Assembly: GCA_016745075.1 (NCBI GenBank)
Contig: JADGDD010000001.1
Coordinates: forward strand, 559,125 to 623,124
DNA from: Planctomycetota bacterium
GTDB taxonomy: Bacteria > Planctomycetota > UBA11346
Direction: 5' to 3'
Length of the DNA: 64,000 nt
This document shows positions 18,899-27,634 of the stretch, piece after piece. The stretch's first letter is position 1. Every line of letters starts with the position of its first letter. The notes under the pieces were generated by a model. It saw only the letters and a list, made by a program, of their open reading frames with translations, had not been told where the DNA came from and did no database searches. The translations under genes were made by a program, and so were the position numbers.

Positions 18899-21445
18899 TT
18901 AGACGACGGAGAAATCTTCGACGCGAGCACTTTCTTTTGTGAAGTCCATGTAACGATAAATTTCAGCGCTAAATGGGTTAATACATTTTTCCATGTATTC
19001 CAGATATTCTTCAACAGTTGGAATACGTCCAAGCATGCCAATCACAGCAGCAAGTTCAGCACTGCCTAGGTAACATTTCGCATCACGGCCCATGCGGTTA
19101 TTGAAGTTACGAGTTGATGTTGAGAATATGGTGCTTTCTGGACGAACACGTGCTTGGTTTCCCATGCACAAGCTACAGCCAGGAATCTCACGGCGAACAC
19201 CCATTTTACCGAAGAGCGCATATAGGCCTTCTTTTTTCAGGGTCAGTTCATCCATACGTGTTGGTGGCGCAACCCAAAATGAGGTGTTCACGTATTCATC
19301 ACCACAGTTTTTCAAGACGTTAGCAGCAGCGCGGAAATGTCCGATATTAGTCATACAAGAACCAATGAAGACTTCATCAACTTTGGTATTTTGTACTTCT
19401 GAAAGTAATGCGACTTTGTCTGGGTCGTTTGGACAACAGACGATTGGCTCCGTGATAGTTGCTAAATCGATTTCATAGACTTTTGCATATTCAGCATTGC
19501 TATCCGCACGCAGGAGTGATGGGTTGGCAAGCCATGCTTCCATTCCTGTAATGCGTCGTTCAATCGTTTCACGATGGCCGTAGTTATCTTCCACCATTGC
19601 TTTCAACATTTCAATATTAGAGCGCAAGTATTGAGCAACAGATTCTTCTGAGAGGTTTACCGCACATGCCGCAGCGCTTCGTTCAGCAGAGGCATCGGAT
19701 AATTCAAATGCTTGCTCACAAGTAAGGTCTTCTAATCCTTCAATTTCAAGAATTTGACCAGCAAAGATATTTTTCTTACCTTCGCTATCAGTCGTCAATT
19801 CACCATTTTGCATAGCCACCCAAGGAATGGCATTCACAAGATCACGCAAGGTAATACCTGGTTGCATCTCACCTGTAAAGCGAACCAAAACAGACTCTGG
19901 CATATCAAGTGGCATAAAGCCAAGTGCTGCGGCAAAGGCAACTAAACCAGATCCAGCAGGGAAGCTGATGCCAATTGGGAAACGTGTATGGCTATCACCA
20001 CCGGTACCAACGGTGTCTGGTAGCAACATGCGGTTTAACCAGCTATGAATAACGCCATCACCTGGACGTAAAGCAACACCGTTACGTTCGGTAATAAACT
20101 CTGGTAACCAGCGATGCATACTCACATCAACTTCTTTGGGATAAGCAGCGGTGTGGCAAAAGCTTTGCATAACGAGGTCTGCGTCAAACGAAAGACAGGC
20201 AAGCTCTTTCATTTCATCAGCAGTCATTGGGCCTGTTGTATCTTGGCTACCAACGGTGGTCATTTTGGGTTCGCAGCTTTGACCTGGACGAATACCATCT
20301 ACACCGCAGGCTTTACCAACCATTTTTTGCGCAAGGGTGAAACCAGCATCGCTCGCTTCAATAGATTCAGGCTTTAAGAAGACATCGCTTTCTTCAAGGC
20401 CAAGGTAGGTACGTGCCTTAATGGTTAATGCGCGGCCAATTATAAGCGGCACACGTCCACCTGCACGATATTCGTCGGTCATCGTATTTGAATTAAGGGC
20501 AAAAGTAGAAACGACTTCGCCGTTTTTCAGTACTTCGCCAGCATGGGCTTTTACTTCAATTTCGTCACCAGTTTCAAAAGAACTTACGTCTAATTGAATA
20601 GGTAAACCACCAGCGTCACGCATGGTATTTAGGAAAATTGGTGCGATAATACCAGCAAGCAAGACACCTTTCGTCCGTTTGTTTGGTACGCAATCTATAT
20701 CTGAACCAATAGTCCAGAGTAGACTATTGGTTGCACTCTTACGTGAAGAGCCGGTACCGTAAACATCACCGGCCATGATAATGTTTTTGCCTTCAGCACG
20801 CCATTTTTTGAGTGTTGGCAAACAGGCTGGGTCTGCGCTTTCATACATAGCTTCGGTATGAAGCGGGATATCTGGGCGACTAGAGGCATGCTGAGCTGGA
20901 GACAAATCATCAGTATTTGTTTCACCAGCAACATTATAAACGATGCCAGTAATACTTTGTGGCAGGGCTTCCATATTCAGGAACCATTCTGCATCGGCCC
21001 AGCTTTGAATAACAGATTTGGCATAAGCATTGCCTTCATCGGCAAGCTTTTTAACAATTTCAAAGTTATCAAAAACCATGATGATATTTTTGAGCGCCGC
21101 AGCTGCGAGTTCAGCGTTATCACCTTCAAGCTCACGGGTTAAGTATGGGACATTGTATCCGCCCATCATTGTACCCAACAACCGAATAGCATCGGCACGA
21201 TCAATAACAGGTGATGTTGTGTCGCCATGTGCAACAGCACCAAGCCATTCGGCTTTGATCTGTGCTGCTGGGTCCACGCCAGGAGGAACACGCTGGGTTA
21301 AAAGTTCTTGCAAGTTTGCTGCTTCATTAGCAGGCGGATTTTCAAGCAAAGCACATAAGCCTTGTGTCTGTTCAACGTTAAGCGGTAATGGTTCTATCCC
21401 TATAGCAGCGCGTTCGGCAACATGTTGGCGGTAGGTCTCTAGCAT
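18899..21445 (-). CDS. acnB: Bifunctional aconitate hydratase 2 / 2-methylisocitrate dehydratase
   Basis: An 848-aa aconitase B. The N-terminal HEAT-like domain starts MLETYRQHVAERAA, and the swivelling domain precedes the catalytic domains, the order seen in AcnB but not AcnA. Cluster cysteines lie in FIGSCMTNIGHF and GCSLCMGNQARV near the C-terminus. It interconverts citrate and isocitrate. An ATG 9 nt upstream would add MPF, but AAAGGA lies 8 nt before the chosen ATG and the shorter start matches the family. The next gene upstream is a reverse transcriptase, with about 120 nt between them. Confidence 0.95.
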   Translation of the reverse strand: MLETYRQHVAERAAIGIEPLPLNVEQTQGLCALLENPPANEAANLQELLTQRVPPGVDPAAQIKAEWLGAVAHGDTTSPVIDRADAIRLLGTMMGGYNVPYLTRELEGDNAELAAAALKNIIMVFDNFEIVKKLADEGNAYAKSVIQSWADAEWFLNMEALPQSITGIVYNVAGETNTDDLSPAQHASSRPDIPLHTEAMYESADPACLPTLKKWRAEGKNIIMAGDVYGTGSSRKSATNSLLWTIGSDIDCVPNKRTKGVLLAGIIAPIFLNTMRDAGGLPIQLDVSSFETGDEIEVKAHAGEVLKNGEVVSTFALNSNTMTDEYRAGGRVPLIIGRALTIKARTYLGLEESDVFLKPESIEASDAGFTLAQKMVGKACGVDGIRPGQSCEPKMTTVGSQDTTGPMTADEMKELACLSFDADLVMQSFCHTAAYPKEVDVSMHRWLPEFITERNGVALRPGDGVIHSWLNRMLLPDTVGTGGDSHTRFPIGISFPAGSGLVAFAAALGFMPLDMPESVLVRFTGEMQPGITLRDLVNAIPWVAMQNGELTTDSEGKKNIFAGQILEIEGLEDLTCEQAFELSDASAERSAAACAVNLSEESVAQYLRSNIEMLKAMVEDNYGHRETIERRITGMEAWLANPSLLRADSNAEYAKVYEIDLATITEPIVCCPNDPDKVALLSEVQNTKVDEVFIGSCMTNIGHFRAAANVLKNCGDEYVNTSFWVAPPTRMDELTLKKEGLYALFGKMGVRREIPGCSLCMGNQARVRPESTIFSTSTRNFNNRMGRDAKCYLGSAELAAVIGMLGRIPTVEEYLEYMEKCINPFSAEIYRYMDFTKESARVEDFSVV

Positions 21446-21566
21446 AAATGGCATCCTTTATAAACGAGCGCTTAGACTAGAAAGAGGAGAAGAATGGCAA
21501 GAGGCGGCTACACCAAACGCATAAGAGCCATGCATTATCCTTATATGACAGTTTTCTTCTTCTATT

Positions 21567-22421
21567 TTATCGAGGATGTTTTTCAATCATGTGAGCCCAG
21601 CTCAATAACCCCTGTGTCTGCGGATTATTTGTAGATATTCGGCCTATGGCTTGTTGGTGACGAATTGCCCGAACTCGACGACGTTCTTCTCGTGGTAAAC
21701 GGACCCCCTCATTGACGACGAGCCCACACACGATTTGGCGCTGATGCCTTCTACGAACATGTCGCTTTTTATTCATATGTAGGTGATAGCCATAATCTGT
21801 AATGATACGACGGACCATATTCAGGAGGCTGTTTATATGAGTATTGTTTCCCCGTAGAGAAATACTTATGTCATCTGCATATCGCGTATAGGCGGCTCCA
21901 GACTGTTTCATTGCGGCCTCAATGCGAACGTCTAATTCGTAATTGACCGCATTAGATAAATGTGGACTGCTTGGTGCACCTTGCGGCAAACCCCCTTGCC
22001 AACAGAGGAGTTCGCACAAGCGTCTACGAGCTTGATAATTCCAGCCTGTCTTCTTGAATAACGCTTCTATTCGCTGCTCACTGGTATGCGTGAAGAAATC
22101 CTTCATATCTACTTGAGCAACACAATCCTGCCCAATATGTGGGCTAGCAGCATCGTAAACAGAGAGCCCTTTCTTGAAAGCTTTTGCTGCTGGATGAGCA
22201 GGCAGTTTATAAAGCAACTTTCGTAAAATAAGGCGCTGAATATGTTTGAGTTCTTTATGTGGTGCTGCGATTGTGCGCATGCCGCCATTTCGTTTTGCTA
22301 TACTGTAGCTCTGATATTGGACTGATACGCGCTGAAGAGCATCAATACTTATGCCAAGTAAAGAGGCCAGAGCATCTATTCCCATGCCTGTATCTTCTCG
22401 TTTCCCAAAAAGAAAACCCAT
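21567..22421 (-). CDS. Retron-type reverse transcriptase
   Basis: A 284-aa reverse transcriptase. The core motifs are present in order: VDMKDFF (Asp105), GLPQGAPSSPHLSN (144-157), YTRYADDISIS (Asp183/184 in YADD), a region rich in basic residues, and IVCGLVVNEGVRLPREE. Two retron hallmarks are matched with changes: the NAxxH motif reads AASPH (91-95) and the VTG motif reads VCG (231-233). No maturase, endonuclease or integrase domain is fused. The start chosen has AAAGGG 6 nt upstream; a longer frame to 22517 would be read through three hairpins and is unlikely to be translated. Retron RTs copy a structured RNA encoded just upstream, and such a structured leader exists here. No effector gene is adjacent. 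It could instead be an uncharacterised retron-like RT class. Confidence 0.85.
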   Translation of the reverse strand: MGFLFGKREDTGMGIDALASLLGISIDALQRVSVQYQSYSIAKRNGGMRTIAAPHKELKHIQRLILRKLLYKLPAHPAAKAFKKGLSVYDAASPHIGQDCVAQVDMKDFFTHTSEQRIEALFKKTGWNYQARRRLCELLCWQGGLPQGAPSSPHLSNAVNYELDVRIEAAMKQSGAAYTRYADDISISLRGNNTHINSLLNMVRRIITDYGYHLHMNKKRHVRRRHQRQIVCGLVVNEGVRLPREERRRVRAIRHQQAIGRISTNNPQTQGLLSWAHMIEKHPR

Positions 22422-22440
22422 GACAAACCCTTTCTCAGCA

Positions 22441-22553
22441 AGTAAAAAACTGGGCGCTGCCTCTCGACAGCGCCCATATGTCTTGCTCAGGAATGCGATT
22501 CCTGACTCAGGATTCACATAGCATATTTTTACACGGATGACGAAGCATCATCC
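22441..22553 (-). ncRNA. Hairpin-rich leader of the RT gene: candidate msr/msd RNA or attenuator
   Basis: Read on the - strand, three hairpins precede the RT start. The first has 6-bp arms GGATGA/TCATCC (22535-22553). The second has 8-bp arms TCAGGAAT/ATTCCTGA with a 3-nt loop (22487-22505). The third has 9-bp arms TGGGCGCTG/CAGCGCCCA with an 8-nt loop (22451-22476), followed by GTTTTTTAC. GTAAAAA before the second hairpin could pair with TTTTTAC after the third and enclose both. This fits a retron non-coding RNA in location and style, but the third hairpin also fits an intrinsic terminator for the upstream gene. No msd boundaries can be assigned. Confidence 0.4.
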
Positions 22554-22623
22554 TTCGCTCTGCATTTGAGCGACACCAAGACATAACTAAGTATATTCTA
22601 GAATGGCCTTTTGTGCAATACTA

Positions 22624-23430
22624 TTATTCGTGCACTTCTACTGACAATGTTGCATCAACTTCATCACGAAATACCATTTCAATGCGTTTCGCTAATTTTT
22701 CAGGATCTGCAATATTAGTACCACGAATGATAACTGTTGTATCTTTCACGTCCCAAAGCTCAATATGAGCTTCACCTTCGAGGCTGTCTTGAATTGTTTG
22801 GATATGGCCTTGCATCTGACGCATAAGAGCGATTCGTCCACCTGCGCCAGCCATTGGTGATGCCGGCTCTGGTTTACGTAAGACTTCATTTATAATTTGT
22901 TGAATATCTGCGGTACAGGTGCCGCAGCCGCTACCTGCCTGCGTTTCTGCGGTTATACCAGCGACATCAGTAATACCGTCTTCTTCAACGGCTTCACGAA
23001 TACTCTGTTCGGTAATACCATGACAGCGGCAGATCAAGCGGTCTATATCACGATCAACTTGAGGTTCTATGCCCTTGTTCTTAGCAATCGCAAGATGCAG
23101 GGCTTCTAGACCCCATGGCATCAATGGCAAACGGGCGCGGTCTATGTTATCCAAATAGAGGCAGATATCATCCACTGTAAGTGCAAGTGCTTCTTCAAGA
23201 GTTTTACCGACAAGCATTTCAGTAAGTGCGGACGCAGAAGCAATCATGCTTCGGGCTGCAAATACTTGAAAGCGAGACTCAGTAATCTGATTGTCTTCTA
23301 TCTTTAGATACAATCGCAGTGCGTCACCAACAACAATAGAACCAACTTCACCAATTGCCGTCGCGCCGATAAGTTTGCCGAGGTTCTTCGGGTTTTCTTG
23401 ATGGGCCAGTAATAGATCGCTGTTGCTCAT
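22624..23430 (-). CDS. NifU-like protein with BFD [2Fe-2S] domain and a cysteine-less scaffold domain
   Basis: A 268-aa protein with the three-part NifU order. The N-terminal IscU-like domain (about 8-120) keeps the fold phrases ENPKNLG and GEVGSIVVGDALRLYLKI, but all three cluster-assembly cysteines are replaced: Val34 in VVGD, Ala58-Ala59 in FAAR, and Pro104-Trp105 in MPWGLEAL. The central bacterioferritin-associated-ferredoxin-like domain is intact, with Cys134, Cys136, Cys169 and Cys172. The C-terminal NifU domain (about 200-268) lacks its CxxC. It therefore probably binds one permanent [2Fe-2S] cluster rather than building clusters. The start is fixed by AAGGAG 7 nt upstream. It stands alone, followed by the RT leader. 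Confidence 0.75.
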   Translation of the reverse strand: MSNSDLLLAHQENPKNLGKLIGATAIGEVGSIVVGDALRLYLKIEDNQITESRFQVFAARSMIASASALTEMLVGKTLEEALALTVDDICLYLDNIDRARLPLMPWGLEALHLAIAKNKGIEPQVDRDIDRLICRCHGITEQSIREAVEEDGITDVAGITAETQAGSGCGTCTADIQQIINEVLRKPEPASPMAGAGGRIALMRQMQGHIQTIQDSLEGEAHIELWDVKDTTVIIRGTNIADPEKLAKRIEMVFRDEVDATLSVEVHE

Positions 23431-23589
23431 GCGCAACTCCTTTTGTGCCATTGGTGTGTGCAGCGGCTACTCTGCAAGCATGCTGCATGCACACAAGTAG
23501 CTAGCTTCGGAGGAACAAACTGGCATATTTTTTACTACATGTTATATGGCTACAGGCGATCTGTTCTGCTAGAAAGGAGCCGCGTGGAT

Positions 23590-25644
23590 ATGTTGAGTCA
23601 CTTGCCACTGAGCATTCTTCTTCTTGGTAGCGTTCTAAGCCAAGTGTTTTGTGCTGAGGTAAGCCGTCCGCTTGAATATAGTGGCAATAATTTTGAAGAA
23701 CAGGCTGTCTCTTCTGCGCTAATGCAGTTGAAACAAGGCAATCTCAAAGGGCTTCAATTATTAACCGAAGATATTTTTTCTACCGGACTTATTGGTCCAT
23801 ATGATTTACTTTCAACTACTGCTGACAATCCAAACCCGATTGAACGTCGTTGGACTTTTCACCTACGCTCAGTAATAGCGAGTTTAGAGAGCCCCTTTCA
23901 AGAAGTGGTCATTGCTGAGTTAGAACAACAGGCGCGTAGATCTGCACCTCATAACCTTCCACATTATTTACCTGCTCCTTCTGCCCGAGCATATTTACAA
24001 ACAGCTATTCACAATATGCGCGATCGTGGCCGTTGGCCAGCGGTTCGTACACTTGAATCTCTTCTGGAAACAACTCCTTCGCAACCACCCTCTGTTCAAT
24101 TATATCCTCCTGGACCATGCGTTGTTCAAGCCGTTGCTCCATCAGTGCAAGAATATGGCCATACTGTTATCTGGAAACAGAACGCAGGTTTTATCTTTGC
24201 CTGCGATCCATGGGAGAATGTACTTTGGCAATATCGACTTCCTCAGCACAGTCAGGTTATTCGTGGCTTTGGGGCCTGCCTTATTTCTGAACCCAGTTAT
24301 TTAAGTATACTACTTGAAGATGGGACGACACAGCATTTCCCTAAGCCAGACCTTGCCCAAGGTTTAGGTGTACATATTCCATATGCATGGTTTCATTTAG
24401 GCCGTAAAGTTTACCGATTAGACACTCGTGATAGTTCTATACACAGTTATCTCTTACCAGATAAACCTGTTGCTGCCCCCCTGCGCGATGCTACAGGCCA
24501 AGAGTTATGGCTTACACAACAAGAACTATTCATAAGGAATGATGATAACATTATTCATCGTTTTGCTCATCACTTGCCCGTTACCAATATGTGGGCACTA
24601 CGAGCTGTAGAGCGTTATTTATTATTACAAGATGAGCATCAACACACGTATCGGATAATGCCATTTCCAACAGACTTCCATAAGAAGAGTCGTTCTCAAG
24701 TCATTGATTTATTTTGTCGTGCGCAACGTTTCAATGAAGCGTGGACATTGTGGGAGCAATCAGCAGACCGGTCTATTGAAACGGCTCTACGTATTGCCGA
24801 AGAAAGCCCTCAGTTACATGCTCACATTGATGAGCTTGTAAAAAAATACCCGCACAGCAAACAATTATTGCATGCACTTCATCTCTGTTATGAGAAATTA
24901 TATAGCAGGGAAGATGCTGTAAATTGGCCGTATTATACAGAGTTATTACAGCTCGCCCGCCAGTTTCCCCAAAGCACCTTTTCTTTTGCTGATGGAGGCG
25001 GCACTTTAAGTGGGCGGGCTATTCAGTTAAGTTGTGAATTACCGCCGTTTTCCTACCCCACTTGTTCACAGACATTAGCGACCGGAGCTCAAGGTGGACT
25101 CTCTATAACCGTGCAGGCAAGTATTTCTGCGAGTGCAGATTTATCGTATACGGATATACGAGTCAACAGTGCTGAGGATGAGTTTCTTTGGGCACGACGT
25201 TTTTATGAACAAGGGAAATCCCCCTCACGTCATATTCGGCAATACGGTGATTATATTATCGCTATTTCTGGTCAACGCCGTGTTCGTATTTTTGATGCGG
25301 TCAATGGTACGCTGCTAGCAGAGCATACGGTTAAGCCCTCTCAGGGGTATTTAGAAACTATTTCTTTCACAGACCCACGGCAACTAGCTTGCCGCTGGCC
25401 CGTAGGCATGCCGCAACATATTTCGTTGTTGAGAGACGGCCAAACCGTGCAGCAGTATAGAGTAGAAGCAGAAGTTGATTGGGTACTTCCAGTAGAAGAT
25501 ATGGTGTTTGCTGCTGCAGCAGATGGAATTTATGAAATAACAGAAAAAAGGCCAAGTAGCTGGCCTGAACATGGTAGTCAGCATGTTGTTCCATTACGAA
25601 CAGGATTATTGTTTGATGAACAGCGTTTTTATAGTTGGGAATAA
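23590..25644 (+). CDS. Exported beta-propeller protein (PQQ-like), function unknown
   Basis: A 684-aa protein with a signal peptide (MLSHLPLSILLLGSVLSQVFCA). It has beta-propeller-like stretches (about 150-370, with VIWKQNAGFIFACDPWENVLWQYRLP, and about 500-684), separated by a helical, repeat-like segment (about 370-460, AWTLWEQSADRSIETALRIAEE). The W-x-Y and D-x-x-x-G-x-L pattern suggests PQQ/WD-type blades. The architecture is a smaller version of the 1386-aa protein at 46029-50189. The upstream open frame has no Shine-Dalgarno sequence, whereas AAAGGAG lies 10 nt before this ATG; a GTG two codons earlier (23584) is a possible alternative. It ends at a strong hairpin terminator. Confidence 0.65.
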   Translation: MLSHLPLSILLLGSVLSQVFCAEVSRPLEYSGNNFEEQAVSSALMQLKQGNLKGLQLLTEDIFSTGLIGPYDLLSTTADNPNPIERRWTFHLRSVIASLESPFQEVVIAELEQQARRSAPHNLPHYLPAPSARAYLQTAIHNMRDRGRWPAVRTLESLLETTPSQPPSVQLYPPGPCVVQAVAPSVQEYGHTVIWKQNAGFIFACDPWENVLWQYRLPQHSQVIRGFGACLISEPSYLSILLEDGTTQHFPKPDLAQGLGVHIPYAWFHLGRKVYRLDTRDSSIHSYLLPDKPVAAPLRDATGQELWLTQQELFIRNDDNIIHRFAHHLPVTNMWALRAVERYLLLQDEHQHTYRIMPFPTDFHKKSRSQVIDLFCRAQRFNEAWTLWEQSADRSIETALRIAEESPQLHAHIDELVKKYPHSKQLLHALHLCYEKLYSREDAVNWPYYTELLQLARQFPQSTFSFADGGGTLSGRAIQLSCELPPFSYPTCSQTLATGAQGGLSITVQASISASADLSYTDIRVNSAEDEFLWARRFYEQGKSPSRHIRQYGDYIIAISGQRRVRIFDAVNGTLLAEHTVKPSQGYLETISFTDPRQLACRWPVGMPQHISLLRDGQTVQQYRVEAEVDWVLPVEDMVFAAAADGIYEITEKRPSSWPEHGSQHVVPLRTGLLFDEQRFYSWE

Positions 25645-25681
25645 ATATGGCCCTGTTCTTTAGATAAGAACAGGGCCATAT
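25645..25681. terminator. Hairpin terminator between convergent genes
   Basis: ATATGGCCCTGTTCTT and its exact complement form a 16-bp stem around the loop TAGAT, starting directly after the propeller-protein stop codon and lying 26 nt from the asd stop. The T tract is weak on either side, but the stem is long and GC-rich in the middle. Confidence 0.75.
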
Positions 25682-25707
25682 CGTTTGAAGTAACAGGTAC
25701 AGTCAGC

Positions 25708-26706
25708 TTAAAGTAATGCAGCTTCCGCGCATTGCACTGCATTGAGTGCTGCCCCTTTCAAGAGTTGGTCACCAAGAACCCAAAGATCTAACGTGTTCTT
25801 TTGGCTTGGATCTTTACGAATACGGCCAACATAAACAGGGTCTTTCCCTGCTGCGTCTAATGGCATTGGCCAACGGTTTGCATCGCGATCTTCAAGCACT
25901 TCAATGCCAGGGGCATTTTTGAGAAGTTCATAAGCGCGCTCAACACTCAATTCATCCGTAAATTCAACATTCAACGCCTCGGCATGAGTACGAAGCACTG
26001 GCACACGAACACAGGTGGCATGAACACCAATTGTGGTATCGTTCATGATTTTGGCTGTTTCATTAACCATCTTCATTTCTTCTTCACAGTAGCCGTTTTC
26101 TTCCATAGGAGAATTATGTGCGAACAAATTGAATGCATATGGATACGGCAATACTTCTGGAGTAAATTCTTTACCATCAAGATAGGCCCGTGTGCCTTCT
26201 TCCAATTCAACCATGGCAGCATGGCCAGCACCTGATGCAGCTTGGTAGGTTGCGGCAACAACGCGCTTAATAGGCACCTCACGATGTAGAGGAGCAAGTG
26301 CAGTCAGCATAATAATGGTGGTACAGTTTGGGTTGGCAATAACACCATTGTGTTGCTTAGCAGCTTCTGGATTGACTTCTGGCACAACTAAGGGTGTATC
26401 TGCATCCATGCGGAAGGCAGAGCTATTATCTACCATCAAACAGCCAGCTTTGCGGCATGCTTCTAAATATTTCTTAGAAATAGAAGAACCAGCGCTGAAT
26501 AAAGCAAGATCACAGCCGTCAAAGCTATTTTCGTCAAGGACGGTTACTTCAATCTCTTGACCATTATAGGTCAACGTAGTACCTGCACTGCGTGGTGATG
26601 CGAGCAAACGCAATTCATCAACAGGGAATTGACGGCGCTCAAGCACCTGAATCATTTCAACACCAACGGCACCTGTGGCACCAGCAATGGCAACGATAAA
26701 ACCCAT
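25708..26706 (-). CDS. asd: Aspartate-semialdehyde dehydrogenase
   Basis: A 332-aa NADP-dependent enzyme that reduces aspartyl phosphate to aspartate semialdehyde for lysine, threonine, methionine and diaminopimelate synthesis. The nucleotide site is IAGATGAVG (7-15), the catalytic Cys128 is in ANPNCTTI, the following YQAASGAG block contacts substrate, and HATCVRVPVLRTHAEA contains the active-site His/Arg. An in-frame extension upstream is open but has no ribosome site, whereas AAGGAG lies 6 nt before the ATG used here. A DapC-like aminotransferase at 50600 belongs to the same pathway but is not linked. Confidence 0.95.
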   Translation of the reverse strand: MGFIVAIAGATGAVGVEMIQVLERRQFPVDELRLLASPRSAGTTLTYNGQEIEVTVLDENSFDGCDLALFSAGSSISKKYLEACRKAGCLMVDNSSAFRMDADTPLVVPEVNPEAAKQHNGVIANPNCTTIIMLTALAPLHREVPIKRVVAATYQAASGAGHAAMVELEEGTRAYLDGKEFTPEVLPYPYAFNLFAHNSPMEENGYCEEEMKMVNETAKIMNDTTIGVHATCVRVPVLRTHAEALNVEFTDELSVERAYELLKNAPGIEVLEDRDANRWPMPLDAAGKDPVYVGRIRKDPSQKNTLDLWVLGDQLLKGAALNAVQCAEAALL

Positions 26707-26905
26707 GGGAGGCTCCTTCTTATAGTAAGCAGCGCGCCATGCTGGAGAGCTATTCATAAAAGCAAGGATGAGAGTGCACCCGTTTAAGACAATAGCTTGC
26801 AGTTTTGACCCTACCAAGTGGGTAGTCTTTAGCGTTAAAATGCAATTCATCTTCTAATAAAGCGTTATTTACTAAAAGAATTAAAGCGTGCCGTTTGAGG
26901 AGAAA

Positions 26906-27412
26906 TTATTCCTCTGGAGAAAGTAATTTTTGCCAGCGTTGCACCCACGTTTGGGCAACGGTGCCCAAATCATCTTCGTCAAAGTTGCCACGTGCACACT
27001 CAAAAGCTTTGTGCATTTCTTTTATCGCAGCGCGGGTTCGACTGAATTGTTCAGCTATATCAGCATCTGACATGCCGTCGAGAAAGCCTTCTGCTACGGC
27101 ACGCAGGTCATCATTGTTCCATTTACGTCCAGGTGATCGACGTCCTGCTTTTTTCGGGCGTTCACATGAAACGGGGCTTGGTAATGCTTCTGAGCTTATA
27201 TTCGCTGGCTGTGAGGACATCTGCCCTTCTGGATGTTCTTCAAGAGCATTGCCAAGAGCAACAATATGTTGTTGGGCAATAAGCACTTCGCCCTTTTCAT
27301 TGAGCAGTGCAACCCACTGATCATCCACGGCGTTCACGATACCGGAGATAAACTCGCCCGTGCTCAGGCGAAAGTGGCAAGACTCACCAATACGACAGAA
27401 TTCTTCAATCAT
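26906..27412 (-). CDS. Small protein with LSM-like and HTH-like parts, function unknown
   Basis: A 168-aa protein. Residues 1-50 (IGESCHFRLSTGEFISGIVNAVDDQWVALLNEKGEVLIAQQHIVAL) look like a small SH3/LSM-type beta-barrel. A proline- and serine-rich linker follows, and residues 90-140 (KWNNDDLRAVAEGFLDGMSDADIAEQFSRTRAAIKEMH) resemble a Myb/resolvase-like helix-turn-helix with the wording of a DNA-binding domain that senses spacing of turns. A nucleic-acid-binding or regulatory role is inferred. It sits alone between asd and the divergent polA. The start ATG has only a weak GAG upstream. Confidence 0.55.
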   Translation of the reverse strand: MIEEFCRIGESCHFRLSTGEFISGIVNAVDDQWVALLNEKGEVLIAQQHIVALGNALEEHPEGQMSSQPANISSEALPSPVSCERPKKAGRRSPGRKWNNDDLRAVAEGFLDGMSDADIAEQFSRTRAAIKEMHKAFECARGNFDEDDLGTVAQTWVQRWQKLLSPEE

Positions 27413-27454
27413 AAACTCAGTCTCTTAGCTCAGTAAGATCACGCAAGACTCGTG

Positions 27455-27482
27455 TTGACAGGGATTGCAAGTCAGATATCCT
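27455..27482 (+). promoter_or_regulatory. Candidate sigma70-type promoter for polA
   Basis: A perfect TTGACA (27455-27460) is followed after 16 bp by TATCCT (27477-27482). The site lies about 150 nt upstream of the polA start in the divergent region. The -10 matches four of six consensus positions. Confidence 0.4.
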
Positions 27483-27634
27483 CTTAGCATCAGGAACAAG
27501 TTTGCTTCTACGTCATCTCGGGAGCAGGCAACGAGCATTGCCAGCACAATAACAGGCAGCCTTTTCTGGTACCCCTCCCCTTTACAAAAGAATATTCTCC
27601 CTCTTTTTGGATACATCATATATGGTCACACGGC

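Noticed and set aside
21494..21634. Short + strand ORF with a good ribosome site (GAGGAG), about 45 codons, antisense to the RT 3' end
   Set aside because: The composition is unconvincing (FFFYF run) and most of it is the complement of the RT coding sequence; probably coincidence. It could be revisited if a retron-type small effector is suspected.
21567..22421. Group II intron maturase or diversity-generating RT
   Set aside because: There is no maturase X or endonuclease domain and no intron RNA features; the GLPQGAPSSP motif differs from the diversity-generating type, and no template or variable repeat was seen.
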